Positions 18,565-28,110 of a stretch of DNA of 64,000 nucleotides are shown piece by piece (positions within the stretch are counted from its first letter, which is position 1; each line of letters opens with the position of its first letter). The position numbers and the translations under genes were made by a program. The stretch comes from Shewanella atlantica. GTDB taxonomy: Bacteria > Pseudomonadota > Gammaproteobacteria > Enterobacterales > Shewanellaceae. Below the pieces are notes generated by a model. The model had not been told where the DNA came from, made no database searches, and saw only the letters and a list, made by a program, of their open reading frames with translations. The stretch lies in contig NZ_RXNV01000003.1 of the NCBI RefSeq assembly GCF_003966265.1, forward strand, positions 124,001 to 188,000. Direction: 5' to 3'.

Positions 18565-19923
18565 TTAAGCAGGTATTTGTATTCCCATGTCCCGCATTTT
18601 AGCCATTTTGTATCTGAGCGTTCTTGCACTGATCCCCAACTTTTCGGCGACAAGCTTACGACTACCCTGACATTGGGTCAGTGTCTCGAGAATAATGACA
18701 TGCTCTTGAGCCTTGAGCTCATCCCCTAGCCCATCGAGTTCGGCGGGCTTAGGTTCAATATTTTGTGCGATATCCGATGTATCTTGATTAAGTAATCCAT
18801 CTTGTGAGTCTATAATGATGTCATTAATACCGATAACCCCACCGCTTTGAAGTATCAAGGCTCGTTGGATCACATTGTCTAACTCTCTGACATTGCCGGG
18901 CCAGCGGTGTGTCAATAAGCGCCTCGAGGCACTTTCATCGAGTTCAGGTATTTGAGCCAGTCCAGATGATGTGGCATGCCTTACCAGCAAGTGTCTTGCC
19001 AAAGGTAAGATATCCGCAGGCCTTTGGTTTAATGCTGGCCAAGTCAGTGGAAAGACATTGATGCGATAATAAAGATCCTCCCGAAACTCGCCAGAGCTCG
19101 CCATAGACTTAAGATCACGATTCGACGTTGCGAGCACTCTGACATCCAGTTTAATGTTTTTACGCCCCCCGAGTCGCTCAACTTCGCGCTCCTGAAGTAC
19201 ACGCAAAAGCTTGGCCTGAAGCCCTAACTCCATCTCGGAAATTTCATCCAGCAACAGGGTTCCACCCTGGGCCTGCTCAAATTTACCGGGACAGGCTTGA
19301 TAGGCTCCGGTAAAGGCTCCTTTCTCATAGCCGAACAGTGTAGCTTCGAGCATGTTCTCAGGTATAGCGGCGCAATTAATGGCAACAAACGGACCGTCGA
19401 CACGACTGCTGTTTTGATGAATATAACGCGCTAACACCTCTTTTCCTGAGCCACTCGGTCCCATAATCATCACCGAAGCATCGGATGCAGCTACCTTTTG
19501 AGCTAAACTGAGTAACGCAAGACTCTTGTCATCGGCGACAATGGGTCGGTCCTGAACCAGTTTAGGCTTCATATAACGAGAAACCTGGTTTAATAGCACC
19601 TCGGGAGCGAAGGGTTTTGCCAGATAATCGACAGCGCCCAATTTAATCGCATTAACCGCATTATCTATGGTGGCATAAGCCGTCATTAACAGCACTGGTA
19701 TCTGTGTATGTTGATGAAGGTAATTGAGCAAACCTATGCCTCCAATCCCCTCCATCTGCACATCGCTTATCACCATATCGAATGATTCATCTTTCAGCTT
19801 AATGATCGCCTCTTCAGCAGAGCCAACATCGGTGCATTCATATTGTGCCAGTAATAGCGTATCTAATAGGGCTTCCCTGAGCGAATGGTCATCCTCAACC
19901 AAGAGTATTTTTCCTTCAGACAT
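18565..19923 (-). CDS. flrC: FlrC, sigma-54 response regulator for basal body and hook genes
   Basis: The 452-residue NtrC-family protein has a receiver domain with phosphoacceptor D54 (SDVQM), T81 and K103, a AAA+ domain with GPSGSGKE (155-162) and GAFTGA (202-207), and a C-terminal Fis-type helix-turn-helix (VAEKLGISARTLRYKMAKMR). Phosphorylated by FlrB, it activates the middle flagellar genes with sigma-54; nine promoters of this type besides its own operon's lie in the window. It overlaps flrB by 8 nt. Confidence 0.97.
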   Translation of the reverse strand: MSEGKILLVEDDHSLREALLDTLLLAQYECTDVGSAEEAIIKLKDESFDMVISDVQMEGIGGIGLLNYLHQHTQIPVLLMTAYATIDNAVNAIKLGAVDYLAKPFAPEVLLNQVSRYMKPKLVQDRPIVADDKSLALLSLAQKVAASDASVMIMGPSGSGKEVLARYIHQNSSRVDGPFVAINCAAIPENMLEATLFGYEKGAFTGAYQACPGKFEQAQGGTLLLDEISEMELGLQAKLLRVLQEREVERLGGRKNIKLDVRVLATSNRDLKSMASSGEFREDLYYRINVFPLTWPALNQRPADILPLARHLLVRHATSSGLAQIPELDESASRRLLTHRWPGNVRELDNVIQRALILQSGGVIGINDIIIDSQDGLLNQDTSDIAQNIEPKPAELDGLGDELKAQEHVIILETLTQCQGSRKLVAEKLGISARTLRYKMAKMRDMGIQIPA

Positions 19924-21031
19924 GAGATGACTCCTCAGCTTGTTTAGATAAACCTTCCTGTAAAAGATCTTCTTTATCTGTCATTTGTTGTAACTTGGGA
20001 AAGTGTAAGGAAGCTCTGCAACCCATTCCTTTCTCGCACCTAAAATCTATCTTTCCTCCATGATTAGCCACCACCGACTGAACAACAGCAAGACCAAGCC
20101 CTGTTCCCTGAGGTTTAGTCGTAAAAAATGGTTCCATCACTTTCTTCTGCATCGCCTTATCTAAGCCTTTGCCATTGTCGGTGACGTCGATCTGAAGTTC
20201 GTGAGCCGATTCTCGCCCTTTCAGCTCAACCCGGGTCGCGCCCGCTTCTATGCTGTTAACCACAAGGTTATTGATAGCCGAGCTTAATGCGCTGGCATTG
20301 GCAAGAAACTCACCACTGGATTCATCGATAAATTCAAGCTTACATGAATGTTGCTTTGCAATGGGTTCGCAATTGGCCAGCACACTTCCCATAATCGAAT
20401 CGACAGTCTCAGCTTCACCTTGCTCTTGTTGACGTCCCTTTGCCATCAGCAACATATCGTTCACCTGATGTTCCAGCTCATTTAGCCTATCGACGAGCTT
20501 CTTCTGAAAGCGGCTTCTTGCAGATTCAGATATTCTGGGGCTGGCTAAATTTGAGGCGTATAGCAAGGCTGCAGTCAATGGCGTACGCACTTGATGAGCA
20601 AGGGTTGCAACCATCTTACCTAACGCTGAAAGACGCTGAAGGTGTGATAAATTCTTTTGCAGCAGGCGGGTTTCAGTCAAGTCCGTCAGGACTATCAGTT
20701 GGCCGGGTTCCGGTGTCAACGGAGTGATAGCCAGTTTAACTCTTCGACCATTACGAAGCGAAACTTCATGGCCGTCGTCATCTTGTGGAGAGAAGGCACG
20801 GTTAATGACCTGAATCCACCTTAAGCCCTCTAGTGGTAACCCCAAGAGTTCAACAGCCACTGGATTGGCATCCGTGACTACCCCGTCACCATTAATGATC
20901 ACCACTCCGGAAGGCATAGCCTGAAGGATCCGCTCCATTCGATTTGACATGTTGGCAGCGGGTGCTGTTTCCAACCATCGAGGCGAGTGCTGATTTAATG
21001 TATCAAGTTGAATTTGGGGACTTACGGACAT
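19916..21031 (-). CDS. flrB: FlrB, sensor histidine kinase
   Basis: The protein (371 residues from the ATG chosen) lacks membrane segments. A PAS-like domain (about 33-115) precedes the kinase region, with H146 in LAHQVRTPLT, an N box AINNLVVNSIEAG, and G boxes DNGKGL and GTGLGLAVV. It phosphorylates FlrC. A GTG two codons further upstream is possible, but GGAG lies 5 nt before this ATG, which decides the start. It follows a sigma-54 promoter. Confidence 0.95.
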   Translation of the reverse strand: MSVSPQIQLDTLNQHSPRWLETAPAANMSNRMERILQAMPSGVVIINGDGVVTDANPVAVELLGLPLEGLRWIQVINRAFSPQDDDGHEVSLRNGRRVKLAITPLTPEPGQLIVLTDLTETRLLQKNLSHLQRLSALGKMVATLAHQVRTPLTAALLYASNLASPRISESARSRFQKKLVDRLNELEHQVNDMLLMAKGRQQEQGEAETVDSIMGSVLANCEPIAKQHSCKLEFIDESSGEFLANASALSSAINNLVVNSIEAGATRVELKGRESAHELQIDVTDNGKGLDKAMQKKVMEPFFTTKPQGTGLGLAVVQSVVANHGGKIDFRCEKGMGCRASLHFPKLQQMTDKEDLLQEGLSKQAEESSHV

Positions 21032-21068
21032 ATCCACTCCGTCAAAAAATTGCTGCTAACGGAGGTTT

Positions 21069-21085
21069 TGCATGAATTGTGCCAA
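21069..21085 (-). promoter_or_regulatory. Sigma-54 promoter of flrBC
   Basis: The minus strand reads TTGGCACAATTCATGCA. GG and GC are 10 nt apart and the -24 element is the full TTGGCAC consensus. It lies about 40 nt before flrB, which fits FlrA-dependent transcription of flrBC. Confidence 0.85.
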
Positions 21086-21139
21086 GAGGAAAAGAAGGGC
21101 CTAGGTGCGAGGACGTTCGCAGGCTCACTTAAGGATAAT

Positions 21140-21189
21140 AGCTAAGACGATACTTGCTACGCAAGCTAATAGACGCCAGCAAAGCTGGC
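21140..21189 (-). repeat. Lone inverted copy of the 56-bp hairpin unit (flrB-flrA gap)
   Basis: On the minus strand the order is hairpin GCCAGC-TTT-GCTGGC, GTC, 5 nt, hairpin CTTGC-GTA-GCAAG (with a flanking G-T pair), ATC and GTCTTAGCT. The spacing is identical to units of the two arrays, but the second hairpin has a different sequence with pairing kept. The rest of the 258-nt gap holds two copies of CGAGGAA (21206-21219) and a dyad around ACTAGAAACTAGT (21255-21267). Confidence 0.8.
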
Positions 21190-21289
21190 TATTTAAAAGA
21201 AGGGGCGAGGAACGAGGAACGAAGGCCTAGGAACGAGGTTAGAGGTAAAAAGATCTAGGAACTAGAAACTAGTTCCTGGGAACTTCTTT

Positions 21290-22723
21290 TTAATCTTTAC
21301 CCATGCCATATTTTCTCATCTTCTCGACGAGAGTCGTGCGTCTGATGCCTAACATCTCAGCGGCGCGGGCCACGACATTATCTTGTTGTTCTAACGCTTG
21401 CCTGATCATATCGATCTCAAGCTCTGCGAGAAGGTCTTTGAGATTAACGCCTTCCGGAGGTAGCTCACTTGGAAAACGAGTTTCAGGAATATCGACAGGT
21501 TCATCATTGCTGAATATCGAAGCTAACGCATCACGTTCAAGCTCCTCTTCACTGACCTCGACGCAATATTCAGGCACATCAATATGACGATACTTTGCAG
21601 GAAGGTCATTAACATCGACCAAACCACCGGGGTAAAGAATAGTGAGACGCTCAACTAAGTTTGAGAGCTCCCTAACGTTACCAGACCAGGCATGCTCCTT
21701 CAGCGACTCTATCGCCCTCTGGGTAAAACGAACCTTACCACGGCCTTCGTTATAAACTCGGCTGACTAGCTCCTGAAGCAAGAGAGGTATATCATCTTTT
21801 CTCTCACATAGGGCTGGCATTTCGATGGGGAAAACATTCAATCGATAATAGAGATCTTCACGAAACTCACCGTTAGTGATCATATCTTCCAGATCTCTAT
21901 GAGTCGCGGCGACAACGCGAACGTCGGTAGTAATGGATTTTGACCCCCCTACCCGTTCAAATACCTTCTCCTGTAGCACACGCAATAGCTTAACTTGCAT
22001 CTGCAGGGGCATATCACCGATTTCATCCAGGAAGAGAGTACCTTTCTCGGCTAATTCGAAGCGTCCTTTACGGGCACTAATCGCACCGGTAAACGACCCC
22101 TTCTCATGACCGAATAACTCACTCTCGAGAAGCTCTGCGGGAATAGCACCACAATTGACAGGAATAAATGGACCGTCGCGACGCTCAGAGATGTAGTGAA
22201 TATTTCGGGCTACCACCTCTTTACCTGTACCGGACTGACCTAACACCAATACCGTAGCATCAGAGCTGGCAACTTGACTGATTAAGTGACGAACCTGAGC
22301 AATACCATCACTTCGTCCTACCATACTCCTGAATAACTTGGTCTGATTGACGCTGGTTGGAATATCCGGACGTTTAGCCTGGCCGAAGACCTGGCAAAAA
22401 TGTAGCAGCTCAGTCAATTGAGGATAATTGAGGGGTTCCTCGATATGACCTAAGATATTAGATGCTGTGACGCCCGTCGCGTCTCCGAGCAACAACATAG
22501 GTTGCCAGGGTAATGTTCCGGCAAGGGATTGAAGTAACTCTTTAGATTGAGTTTCGGCAGCAATAACCAAGGCTCTGAATCGAGTATTTTGTATTCGCAG
22601 TTCAAGCTTATCGACTGCGACCAGCTCAACTTGCTCACCCAAAAACTCAAATACGCACGACAAGCGATTAATTCGCTCTGACTGGTTACCGACAAGTAGA
22701 ATTCGTTGATCTGTTTGCATCAT
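21290..22723 (-). CDS. flrA: FlrA (FleQ-type), master flagellar activator
   Basis: The 477-residue protein has an N-terminal FleQ domain (1-125) that resembles a receiver but lacks the acceptor aspartate, a AAA+ domain with GQSGTGKE (162-169), and a C-terminal Fis-type helix-turn-helix ([20 protein letters not shown]). The sigma-54 contact loop is GSFTGA (209-214) instead of GAFTGA. FlrA starts the flagellar cascade by activating flrBC and other early genes, and in relatives responds to c-di-GMP and FlhG. It stands alone between flrB and fliS. Confidence 0.96.
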   Translation of the reverse strand: MMQTDQRILLVGNQSERINRLSCVFEFLGEQVELVAVDKLELRIQNTRFRALVIAAETQSKELLQSLAGTLPWQPMLLLGDATGVTASNILGHIEEPLNYPQLTELLHFCQVFGQAKRPDIPTSVNQTKLFRSMVGRSDGIAQVRHLISQVASSDATVLVLGQSGTGKEVVARNIHYISERRDGPFIPVNCGAIPAELLESELFGHEKGSFTGAISARKGRFELAEKGTLFLDEIGDMPLQMQVKLLRVLQEKVFERVGGSKSITTDVRVVAATHRDLEDMITNGEFREDLYYRLNVFPIEMPALCERKDDIPLLLQELVSRVYNEGRGKVRFTQRAIESLKEHAWSGNVRELSNLVERLTILYPGGLVDVNDLPAKYRHIDVPEYCVEVSEEELERDALASIFSNDEPVDIPETRFPSELPPEGVNLKDLLAELEIDMIRQALEQQDNVVARAAEMLGIRRTTLVEKMRKYGMGKD

Positions 22724-22891
22724 TAAAAAAGCCGTAAAGCGCTCGTTATTATTCGCATTAATTATTAGTGTTTGTTGCTTAGAAAGCTGTGTAGTGTTTC
22801 CAATACAAACTGAACAAAATCACTACCGTGAGGAATAGTGTATTATCAGCAAGCTATTAGCAAGTCCCTGATGCATTTAATGCAAACCTGA

Positions 22892-22925
22892 ATTGATTTT
22901 AGCTGCACTCCATTGATTTTAGCTG
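22892..22925. promoter_or_regulatory. 14-bp direct repeat upstream of flrA
   Basis: ATTGATTTTAGCTG occurs at 22892-22905 and again at 22912-22925, offset by 20 bp (about two helical turns), in the 291-nt gap upstream of flrA. It could be a binding site for a regulator of the master activator. No sigma-54 promoter is visible before flrA, as expected for the top of the cascade. Confidence 0.45.
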
Positions 22926-22980
22926 AAATATTCAACGAATCCAGATGCGATTGTCAATAAATTGACTTTTGACGATTTAT

Positions 22981-22998
22981 TGGGGGGGTTTCCCCCCA
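22981..22998 (-). terminator. G/C hairpin after fliS
   Basis: A run of seven G and a run of six C separated by TTT form a compact hairpin, 17 nt beyond the fliS stop codon. The bases after it on the minus strand (AATAAATCG) are not a U-tract, so factor-independent termination is uncertain. Confidence 0.4.
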
Positions 22999-23014
22999 CG
23001 AATCAATGACAATA

Positions 23015-23425
23015 TTAAACGGCTTCGTTATGGGAGGCGATGTGATGCTGCTCAGGTGGAATGGCATCCCATCCCTCTTTAATCGTCTTTAGAATGCTGC
23101 AAACATCGTCGATCGCCTGCAAATCATTATTGATATTTGCATCAGAGATACGCTGTAACATAAAGTCATATAGATCACTGACATTACCGGCCATCTCTCC
23201 ACCAGCTTCCATATTAAGGCTGCTGTTTAGACCACTAATAATACCGATAGCCTTACCGATATTGACCCCTTTGGTTGCCATATCACCGTTTTCGATGGCA
23301 TAGCGACTCTGAGCCAGGCGTTGTAACGCCCCTTCAAACATCATTTGAATAATTCTATGTGGTGAAGCAACCGCGATCTCATTATCTAAAGATACTTTAC
23401 GATATGACTGTAATGACCTTCTCAT
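23015..23425 (-). CDS. fliS: FliS, flagellin export chaperone
   Basis: The 136-residue protein begins MRRSLQSYRKVSLDNEIAVA and has the helical FliS pattern (SPHRIIQMMFEGALQRLAQS). FliS caps the C-terminus of flagellin in the cytoplasm and brings it to FlhA. It follows the FliT-like gene by 6 nt. Confidence 0.96.
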   Translation of the reverse strand: MRRSLQSYRKVSLDNEIAVASPHRIIQMMFEGALQRLAQSRYAIENGDMATKGVNIGKAIGIISGLNSSLNMEAGGEMAGNVSDLYDFMLQRISDANINNDLQAIDDVCSILKTIKEGWDAIPPEQHHIASHNEAV

Positions 23426-23431
23426 AAAAAC

Positions 23432-23752
23432 CTACCTATTTGAACCTATAGTCTTATATACATTAATTTGACGTTGGCTTACTTTGCCATTGTGTAACAA
23501 ATTTTGCCTATGTCTCATGACTTTATTTGCTTGCACTGTGTATTTTTGAGTCAACTTTAATTGCAGCTCCAGATAGTCTCTATCCACAAACTGACTATCT
23601 AACACAAGTAGTTCGAGCAATTTTTGACGCTGACTCAATAAATCCTGCAAATTTGATACCAACTCATCACCAGAATCATCATCAACATTAATTTCATCGA
23701 GCTGAAGTAAACTCGAAGATAATGCTTCGTTTACTTTATTCAATTCCTTCAT
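23432..23752 (-). CDS. FliT/FlaI-like export chaperone (putative)
   Basis: The 106-residue protein is charged and helical, without a membrane segment or signal peptide. It sits between fliD and fliS, where Vibrio carries flaI and enterics carry fliT. FliT-type proteins bind the cap protein FliD before export. Sequence resemblance cannot be verified by eye, so the name comes from size, helical character and position. Confidence 0.65.
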   Translation of the reverse strand: MKELNKVNEALSSSLLQLDEINVDDDSGDELVSNLQDLLSQRQKLLELLVLDSQFVDRDYLELQLKLTQKYTVQANKVMRHRQNLLHNGKVSQRQINVYKTIGSNR

Positions 23753-23810
23753 AAAGCCTTCTCACCAACAATAAGTCAAAATATAATCCAACTTTTAATA
23801 ACTATACGCC

Positions 23811-25172
23811 CTAAGTTTGTTTAACCAATCCAGGTAAAGAATCCAACCTTGATTGCAACATACTACTTTGAGAGTTTAACTGCCCTACAATGGCATCCAT
23901 GGCATTGAACTGCTTAAATAGTCTGTCTTCATAGGCTTTCATTTTTAAAGCCAGCTGCTCCCTGCTCTCCTGTATTCTTACTAATTGATTGTCTAAGGTT
24001 TCATCACGGCCATCTAAAATCCCACCGGTTTGAACGTAGCCGTCTACTAAAGTATCCAGACTCGATGCAAGTCCGGTATCTTCGGTACTAAAAAGCTCTT
24101 TTATCTGATCGAAGTTTGCAGTTAACGCGTCATCAAGCTTATCACCATCAACTTCTAATAAACCCGTACGGGTTGTGGTAACACCAATCGAGCCCAAGGT
24201 GATATCACCACCTGTTGTGCTATACACACCTGATAGTGCTCCACGCAGCTGGCTCTGTATGGTACGAACTATCGAGTCGCCTTGAAGTATGCCGGCTTTT
24301 TTAGTGTCAGGATCGTAACTGGACATATCCTGCACAGTCTTCATTAACTCATTATAGGAGTCGACAAGGTCATTAATACCCGTTTTTACCGAACCAGTAT
24401 TAAGTTCAATCTTGAGTTCTGTCGTCTTAGTAGGATCGGCTTCGGTAAGCGTTAATGTTGTACCTGCAATAGCATCAGATACCGTATTTGAGCTGGAAGT
24501 TACCGTTAAGCCATCGACTTTTATGATGGAATCTTTGGCTTCCTGTACTTCGGTCATAGCAAAGGTATCATTAAGTGGCGTGCCGGGACCGACATCTGTT
24601 GCAGTCACACTTATTTGATTAGCCAGACCTGTACTGGTTGAGGTTAGTACCAGTTTAGCGCCATCATCGTCATTAATAATGGTCGCAGTTACTCCAACAT
24701 TATCTTCGGCGCTGTTGATCTTCTCAACCAGCGAAGTTAAAGAGTCTGTGGCGTCGGCTGCTATATCGAAGCTGCTACCATCGACATCAAAACTCAGTGT
24801 TCCTTCACCGATTGCAGCCTCGGCATCGGCAACGGCTATCGTACTAACTTTCTGACTTTGAGCCAGTTGCTCAACTGTCAGACTATAGCTACCTGCTATG
24901 GCCGTTTCATCGACGGTGGCACTAAGATAATCTCTGTCAGAGAGTTTAACCTTGTTACTAATAAAAGATTCAGGTTTTGAGAGAAACTCCAACTTACTTT
25001 GAAAATCAGACATGGCACTCTTGAGAGTGCCGATAGCTGAAATTTCGGCAGTAACCTTGCCTTCCTCGGCATTAAACTTGGCTTGTTTTGGCTCCTTCTC
25101 CGCACCAACCAGCGCGGAAACGATGCCATTAATGTCCATGCCTGAACCAATACCAACTGCAGTTAATCCCAT
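23811..25172 (-). CDS. fliD: FliD, filament cap protein
   Basis: The 453-residue protein begins MGLTAVGIGSGMDINGIVSA, the conserved FliD start, and ends with a coiled-coil helix (FKQFNAMDAIVGQLNSQSSML). A Flagellin_IN-type motif lies near 145-185. FliD forms the cap under which flagellin subunits fold. It lies 87 nt downstream of flaG; that gap holds four copies of a 7-bp repeat. Confidence 0.97.
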   Translation of the reverse strand: MGLTAVGIGSGMDINGIVSALVGAEKEPKQAKFNAEEGKVTAEISAIGTLKSAMSDFQSKLEFLSKPESFISNKVKLSDRDYLSATVDETAIAGSYSLTVEQLAQSQKVSTIAVADAEAAIGEGTLSFDVDGSSFDIAADATDSLTSLVEKINSAEDNVGVTATIINDDDGAKLVLTSTSTGLANQISVTATDVGPGTPLNDTFAMTEVQEAKDSIIKVDGLTVTSSSNTVSDAIAGTTLTLTEADPTKTTELKIELNTGSVKTGINDLVDSYNELMKTVQDMSSYDPDTKKAGILQGDSIVRTIQSQLRGALSGVYSTTGGDITLGSIGVTTTRTGLLEVDGDKLDDALTANFDQIKELFSTEDTGLASSLDTLVDGYVQTGGILDGRDETLDNQLVRIQESREQLALKMKAYEDRLFKQFNAMDAIVGQLNSQSSMLQSRLDSLPGLVKQT

Positions 25173-25200
25173 GGGAACCTCTAAATCTAATCTGGATAAG

Positions 25201-25228
25201 CTATAAGCTATAAGCTATAAGCTATAAG
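25201..25228. repeat. Heptamer tandem repeat (CTATAAG x4) between flaG and fliD
   Basis: Four exact copies of CTATAAG, preceded by a partial copy (GATAAG). It lies within the 87-nt flaG-fliD gap, about 30 nt before the fliD start. Confidence 0.9.
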
Positions 25229-25259
25229 CCATACGCATTTATTTAACGTCAAAAAGTCA

Positions 25260-25658
25260 TCACACTTCAGTTTCCACCAACATACCTGAAATCTCAAACA
25301 TTTTTTGTGCCAACTCTAACGCTTCTACGGTGGGGATCTGTCTAATCATCTCACCCGAGTCCATATCCATAACATTGACCACAGAAATCCCCGAGGTGTC
25401 ATCAACTTTAAAGGCTAAACCTTTCTTCATCAATGACATGGTATCACTAAGTTCGGCAACGGCCTCCTGCAATTTCTCAGGACTCTCTTCGCCCGTCAAG
25501 TCTTGCGAAACTGAAGCGGCTTTATCACTCTCTTCGACGGCTTTCACTAACGCTCTTGGCTCAGTCTCGGCAGTCTCTGGAGTCGTCGCTTTTAGCGGAG
25601 CAATAACCTCACTCTTAACACCTGTGTTATTCGGTGTGTTAACTAAATTAATATCCAT
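25260..25658 (-). CDS. flaG: FlaG family protein
   Basis: The 132-residue protein has a variable polar N-terminus and the conserved C-terminal FlaG domain with GLAFKVDDTSGISVVNVMD, GEMIRQIPTVEAL and ending near GMLVETEV. FlaG affects filament length in polar-flagellated bacteria. The start MDINLVNTPN was chosen because GAGGAGG lies 9 nt before it; the longer frame has no such site. Confidence 0.93.
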   Translation of the reverse strand: MDINLVNTPNNTGVKSEVIAPLKATTPETAETEPRALVKAVEESDKAASVSQDLTGEESPEKLQEAVAELSDTMSLMKKGLAFKVDDTSGISVVNVMDMDSGEMIRQIPTVEALELAQKMFEISGMLVETEV

Positions 25659-25725
25659 CGCCTTAAACCTCCTCAGGTTACATATCCCTTGCAATTTCTG
25701 TTTTAACTTTAACTTTAACTCTTGA

Positions 25726-25760
25726 TAAACAAAAGGGAAGATTCACTCCTGAATCTCCCC
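25726..25760 (-). terminator. Terminator after flagellin flaB
   Basis: On the minus strand GGG-AGATTCA, loop GGAG and TGAATCT-TCCC form a stem followed by TTTTGTTT. It lies about 85 nt beyond the second flagellin's stop codon and before flaG. This isolates the flagellin transcript from flaG-fliD. Confidence 0.75.
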
Positions 25761-25843
25761 TCCTTGGTTACTCTATCGAGTGCCCGCTACAAGCAACGAT
25801 TAACTCTATTCATTATAGCGGTTACTCGTCACTAAGAGTAAGC

Positions 25844-27289
25844 TTAGAGTAGAGACAGCGCTACTTGTGGAAGCTGGTTAGCCTGCGCAAGCATTGCAGA
25901 AGATGTCTGAGACAGAATCTGCTGCTTAGTCATCTCAGCTGTTTCCTTGGCAAAGTCAACATCCTGAATACGGCTACGAGCGTCGGCTACGTTACTCTGA
26001 ACGTTACTCAGGTTACTGATGGTAAAGTTCATACGGTTCTGTATCGCACCTAAATCGGCACGGTTCGAGTCGATACCAGCAATCGCACCATCGATGATAT
26101 CGACTGCATTTTGGGCACCTGTAGCAGTACCGATATCAACCGTGTTCACACCGGCAAACACACCTGAAGCTTCACCTGATATTTCTGCAGTAGCACCACC
26201 AGTTACTGTATAGGTATCGGGTGAACTCAGTGTAATTGAGGCTGCTGCAGTGAAAGTCGCAGCAGCTGTTGCAAGGTTTGATGTCGTAGATGCTGTACCA
26301 TCGGCAGCTATGTTGGTAATCGCTAAGGCACCGGTAGTGTTAGCTGCAAGTCCGGCAAAGTTAACATCCGCACCATTAGAGCTGGTGACCGTTAACGTAC
26401 CATTATCTATCTTAGCCGTAACGCCCGTTTCACCCGAGACATCGTTAATCGCCGTGGCAAGATCTGTGTTATTAGCAATACCGGTCAGGTTTAGCGATGA
26501 GGTACTGGTTCCATCATCGACGCTCATTATCATCGAGCTATCAAATGCAGCGGTCAAATCGAGCTGAATATTGGTCTCGGCAGTCGCCTTAACACCGGTA
26601 CCGGCATTGTTAATTTTTGAGGCAACCTCAGTTCCCGTATCATCAGCAGCTAATGTAACAGCTGTGACAGCTGTACCCTGAGTGATAGTAATATCACCAG
26701 CTGTTGTACCGTTGCTACCCGCAGCAGCTGTTACAAGGTTTCCACCGAATATACTACCTGGCGCATCACTTTGGTATGCACCTATGTTGGTTGCCGCAAT
26801 AGATTTCAGTGACACGTCGATAGTCTCATTAGCCTCTGAGCCTACCTGGAATGACTGTGTACCGTATGAGCCATCAAGCAATTTTTGTCCACCGAATGAG
26901 GTGGTTTCAGAGATACGAGTCAACTCAGATTGTAGTGAGTTAATCTCTTTTTGCATCGCCGCACGATCTTCACTTGAGTTTGAACCGTTAGCCGATTGCA
27001 GTGATAAGTCACGCATACGTTGAAGGATGTTGGTTGACTCACCCATCGCACCTTCTGCGGTTTGCGCGATAGAGATACCGTCGTTAGCGTTACGCATCGC
27101 AACATCGAGACCGTTTATCTGACTGGTCATACGGTTTGAGATCTGCAGACCCGCCGCATCATCCTTCGCACTGTTAATACGAAGACCTGAAGCCAAACGC
27201 TCCATAGAAGTACTTAAATTACTCTGAGCACCATTTAGGTTACTCTGTGCCTTCATTGAAGTGACGTTCGTGTTTACTGAAATAGCCAT
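25844..27289 (-). CDS. flaB: Flagellin FlaB
   Basis: The 481-residue flagellin begins [20 protein letters not shown] and ends [16 protein letters not shown], the D0/D1 ends of flagellins. The centre (about 175-390) is a large D2-like insertion with a Flagellin_IN-type stretch ([20 protein letters not shown]). As far as remembered, most Shewanella flagellins are near 270 residues, so this one is long. The central domain is almost identical to that of the upstream flagellin. A sigma-28 promoter precedes it and a terminator follows. The symbol follows the usual flaA-flaB order and is tentative. Confidence 0.95.
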   Translation of the reverse strand: MAISVNTNVTSMKAQSNLNGAQSNLSTSMERLASGLRINSAKDDAAGLQISNRMTSQINGLDVAMRNANDGISIAQTAEGAMGESTNILQRMRDLSLQSANGSNSSEDRAAMQKEINSLQSELTRISETTSFGGQKLLDGSYGTQSFQVGSEANETIDVSLKSIAATNIGAYQSDAPGSIFGGNLVTAAAGSNGTTAGDITITQGTAVTAVTLAADDTGTEVASKINNAGTGVKATAETNIQLDLTAAFDSSMIMSVDDGTSTSSLNLTGIANNTDLATAINDVSGETGVTAKIDNGTLTVTSSNGADVNFAGLAANTTGALAITNIAADGTASTTSNLATAAATFTAAASITLSSPDTYTVTGGATAEISGEASGVFAGVNTVDIGTATGAQNAVDIIDGAIAGIDSNRADLGAIQNRMNFTISNLSNVQSNVADARSRIQDVDFAKETAEMTKQQILSQTSSAMLAQANQLPQVALSLL

Positions 27290-27369
27290 AATTTGTTTCC
27301 TCTTAATACCTGACTGTAGACTGTGCCTGTCTACAGTTAGCCAGGCGGATCTTTTGGGTTACAGTGTAT

Positions 27370-27396
27370 TTAACGGCAGCACCTTTTTTTACTTTA
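27370..27396 (-). promoter_or_regulatory. Sigma-28 (FliA) promoter of flaB
   Basis: The minus strand has TAAAGTAA, 11 nt, then GCCGTTAA, one mismatch from the -10 consensus GCCGATAA. It lies about 80 nt before the flagellin start. The -35 flank is very A/T-rich. Confidence 0.85.
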
Positions 27397-27472
27397 GAAA
27401 TTTTTTAAAAAAAGTTTTGCTTTGTGTTAAAGAGGAATGATTAAAGGGAGGAGGAACTAAGATCGATAAAGG

Positions 27473-28098
27473 CTAAGACGACGGCCTTCGCCTATCGCTA
27501 CGCGGACGGCGATGCCTGTTCGACGAGCTGCGCTCTGTAAGAAACAGAGACAGCAACGAAGTTGGCGTCAGTTAACTCACGCAGTGAGTATCGTCTTGGC
27601 TCATACAGCCTGCGAAGCTGGTGTCAGTTAACTCACGCAGTGAGTGTCGTCTTGGCTCATACAGCCTGCGAAGCTGGCGTCAGTTAACTCACGCAGTGAG
27701 TATCGTCTTAGCTTATACAGCCTGCGAAGCTGGTGTCAGTTAACTCACGCAGTGAGTGTCATCTTGGCTCATACAGTCTGCGAAGCTGGTGTTAGTTAAC
27801 TCACGCAGTGAATGTCGTCTTAGCTTATACAGCCAGCAGAGCTGGCGTCGATTAGCTCACGAAGTGAGTGTCGTCTTAGCTTATACAGCCTGCGAAGCTG
27901 GCGTCAGATAACTCATGCAGTGAGTGTCGTCTCAGCTTATACAGCCAGCGAAGCTGACGTCGATTAGCTCACGCAGTGAGTGTCGTCTTAGCTTATACAG
28001 CCAGCAGAGCTGATGTCAGTTAACTCACGCAGTGAGTGTCGTCTTGGCTTATACAGCCAGCGAAGCGGACGTCGATTAGCTCACGCAGTTAGCGTCCT
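27473..28098. repeat. Hairpin repeat array 2: leader plus ten 56-bp units (flaA-flaB gap)
   Basis: The 902-nt gap between the flagellins contains a leader (27473-27560) closely similar to that of array 1, then ten units starting at 27561, 27617, 27673, 27729, 27785, 27841, 27897, 27953, 28009 and 28065: a strict 56-nt period. Each unit has the same two hairpins with GTC at the 3' foot. Units differ by point changes, several of which keep pairing (GCCAAC/GTTGGC versus GCCAGC/GCTGGC). Orientation is the same as array 1 and opposite to the genes. Confidence 0.95.
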
Positions 28099-28110
28099 AG
28101 AAACTTATAT

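Noticed and set aside
25659-25730. Sigma-28 promoter before flaG based on repeated TAAAGTT
   Set aside because: The -35-like TAAAGTTA occurs in a GTTAAA repeat, but no GCCGATAA-like -10 follows at 11 nt.
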